Positions 62,911 through 64,000 of a DNA stretch of 64,000 bases are shown here, piece by piece (positions within the stretch are counted from its first letter, which is position 1; every line of letters starts with the position of its first letter). The stretch spans positions 10,029-74,028 of the forward strand of contig DASRFD010000059.1 in assembly GCA_035651715.1 (NCBI GenBank). The letters are read 5' to 3'. A program made the translations under genes and the position numbers. The notes below the pieces were generated by a model. That model was not told the DNA's origin. It did not search any database and saw nothing but the letters and a program-made list of their open reading frames with translations. This DNA comes from Nevskia sp035651715 (GTDB lineage Bacteria > Pseudomonadota > Gammaproteobacteria > Nevskiales > Nevskiaceae).

Positions 62911-62945
62911 GCGTTCAGCGGCAATGGTGTATAAGCGCTGAACGC
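62911..62945. promoter_or_regulatory. Inverted repeat over a promoter-like region
   Basis: GCGTTCAGCG (62911-62920) and CGCTGAACGC (62936-62945) are perfect 10-bp arms separated by 15 bp that include TATAAG (62930-62935), a -10-like hexamer. This lies 28-62 bp upstream of the small secreted-protein gene, so the arms straddle its likely core promoter and suggest repression by a dimeric protein. Confidence 0.5.
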
Positions 62946-62972
62946 TGCCCATTGGGGGCATGGGAGACAAGC

Positions 62973-63416
62973 ATGAAGCGGATCGTCGGCTGCGCGGCGC
63001 TGGCATTGGCGCTGGCCCTGCCCAACGTGACGGAAGCCCATGGCTTCCATGGCGGCTATCACGGCGGCGGGCGCTACTACCATCATCACGGCGGTCCCGG
63101 ACTGGTCGGCGGCCTGATCGCCCTGCCCTTCATCGCCGGCGCGGCCATCATTGGCGCGGCGGCGACGGTGGCCACCGCGCCTTTCGTCGCCGCCGACGGC
63201 TACTACGGCGGCCCGGCCTACTATGGGCCGCCGGCAGCATACTACCCGCCGCAGCCGGTCTATTACGCGCCGCCGCCGCGGGTGTACTACCCTACTCCGG
63301 CGCCGGTCTATTACGCTCCGCCTCCTCCCGCCTACTATGCCCCGCCGCGCGTGGTGTACCGCTCTTATGCGCCTGCCGCGCCGGCCTACTACGAGCCGGC
63401 GCCGGCAGGCTATTAA
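62973..63416 (+). CDS. Small secreted Tyr/Pro/Gly-rich protein
   Basis: A 147-residue protein with a signal peptide (about 1-22, ending TEAHG), a His/Gly-rich segment (GFHGGYHGGGRYYHHHGGPG), one hydrophobic glycine/alanine segment (about 45-70) and a C-terminal repetitive stretch with repeated YYAPPP, YYGPP and YYPPQ units. It resembles proline/tyrosine-rich envelope or virulence-associated small proteins of unknown function. GGGAGA lies 6 nt before the ATG. The His cluster might bind metal; this is a guess. Confidence 0.75.
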   Translation: MKRIVGCAALALALALPNVTEAHGFHGGYHGGGRYYHHHGGPGLVGGLIALPFIAGAAIIGAAATVATAPFVAADGYYGGPAYYGPPAAYYPPQPVYYAPPPRVYYPTPAPVYYAPPPPAYYAPPRVVYRSYAPAAPAYYEPAPAGY

Positions 63417-63424
63417 GCTCCCGC

Positions 63425-63886
63425 TTACTGAGGCGCGTCGAAGCGCTGATCGACCGGGATGCCGGCGAGATTGCCGACCAGATGCAGCGGATGCTTGGGC
63501 GGATCGGTGAAGGCCAGGCCGTAGACGTTCACCGTCGGGTATGACTTCTGGCCGAAGGTGTCGACTTCCACATCGCCGTTGAAACGGCCGCCGGTGCCGG
63601 TGTTGTCGGCATAAGTGGTGAGATCGGCGAGGCCAGGCAGCTCACTCGTCGGGGGTGCGAAGTGGAACGGCGAACCCAGGCCCGGGGTGCTCGCGCCCAG
63701 GTCCACCACCACGGGCGCCAGCGGCAGGGCGGGCGGCTGCGACGCCGCGCCCGGCTGCAGCGACGACAGTGCCGCCGAGGCCGAGGGGGGCAGGTTCAGC
63801 GCCGACAGACCCGCCGGCGGAGAACCCGCGGCGAAGGCCGGCGACACCGCAAGCGTGAAAGCCGAGGCCAGCAAAACTCTCTTCAT
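63425..63886 (-). CDS. Hypothetical secreted protein
   Basis: A 153-residue exported protein with a signal peptide (about 1-19, ending AFAAG). The mature part is Ala/Ser/Pro-rich at first (about 22-75) and then includes GGRFNGDVEVDTFGQKSYPTVNVYGLAFTDPP, which looks like a small beta-rich domain. I do not recognise the family. Start ATG at 63886 with GAGGA upstream. It converges on the Tyr/Pro-rich gene with an 8-bp gap. Confidence 0.7.
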   Translation of the reverse strand: MKRVLLASAFTLAVSPAFAAGSPPAGLSALNLPPSASAALSSLQPGAASQPPALPLAPVVVDLGASTPGLGSPFHFAPPTSELPGLADLTTYADNTGTGGRFNGDVEVDTFGQKSYPTVNVYGLAFTDPPKHPLHLVGNLAGIPVDQRFDAPQ

Positions 63887-64000
63887 GACGTCCTCCATGA
63901 CTGAGGGGCGGCCGAACCAGTTGGCGCACCCACTATAGTTGCGACCCCCCCTGCGGCCGGCACGTTCCCTCCGATTTTGCGCCGTAACACGGCCCGGTTC
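63887..64000. other. Window end, no gene seen
   Basis: The last 114 bp upstream of the hypothetical secreted gene contain a TATAGTTG-like promoter element on the plus strand (near 63934-63941) but no supported coding sequence. The next gene lies beyond the window. Confidence 0.3.

Overview
This window is about 64 kb of very GC-rich DNA (roughly two thirds or more G+C) from a gammaproteobacterium. The gene orders pyrG-kdsA-eno, rpoE-mucA-mucB-mucD-lepA-lepB-rnc-era-recO-pdxJ and yebC-ruvCAB-ybgC-tolQRAB-pal-cpoB-queE-queC are those of Pseudomonas and Xanthomonas relatives. The accessory genes (a Baeyer-Villiger-type monooxygenase with an AraC regulator, a second AraC regulator, a PF10118 hydrolase, an MpaB-type oxygenase and a secreted penicillin-acylase homologue) suggest the Nevskiales (Solimonas, Nevskia and relatives). 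That placement is inference from gene content; no rRNA gene is present. No CRISPR array, prophage, complete insertion sequence or classical defence island was seen.

Region by region. 1-13850 (all minus strand): truncated eno, kdsA, pyrG, a FecR-SPOR envelope protein, an MTA/MTI phosphorylase, an M48 protease with an SH3 partner, a CHASE2 nucleotide cyclase, HPRT, nagZ, a CYTH triphosphatase, rlmD, a 3'-5' exonuclease and cysM. 14026-24869 (minus): the pdxJ to rpoE block, read as rpoE-mucA-mucB-mucD (envelope stress), a glutaredoxin-like gene, lepA, lepB, a DUF4845 gene, rnc, era, recO and pdxJ. A 267-bp transposase-less inverted-repeat element sits exactly between recO and pdxJ. 25151-34577: nadB (plus), an orphan membrane-anchored protein, an MHS transporter, a dUTPase, a BVMO/AraC divergent pair, an LTA-synthase-like membrane sulfatase and a small lipoprotein with an apparent frameshift. 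34708-34783: tRNA-Lys(UUU) with a clear promoter. 34796-46169 (minus): the yebC-ruvC-ruvA-ruvB-ybgC-tolQ-tolR-tolA-tolB-pal-cpoB-queE-queC block with lpdA upstream. 46348-63886: accessory genes, namely an SBP-VWA lipoprotein, a PF10118 protein, an acylase, AraC, an MpaB-like protein, GNAT, S41 peptidase, an NAD-epimerase, MCP, LysR, an IPT-GH5 cellulase and two small secreted proteins.

Functional links. RpoE, its anti-sigma factor MucA, MucB and the MucD protease form one envelope-stress circuit. Tol-Pal-CpoB, TolB, the SPOR protein, NagZ and the M48 protease maintain the envelope. The MTA/MTI phosphorylase and HPRT can act in sequence to recycle the purine left by polyamine or homoserine-lactone synthesis. 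QueE and QueC belong to the queuosine pathway and RuvABC to Holliday-junction processing.

The most unusual sequence-level observations are: the recO-pdxJ element, whose TA target duplication allows the pre-insertion junction to be reconstructed; two ATAC-N6-GTAT operators shared by a LysR gene and an epimerase gene that are separated by a chemoreceptor gene; an A6 tract that splits a lipoprotein signal peptide from its body; gene overlaps of the form NTGA using all four NTG codons, including likely CTG starts for ruvC and (without the overlap) queC; and a structured leader before the GH5 gene.
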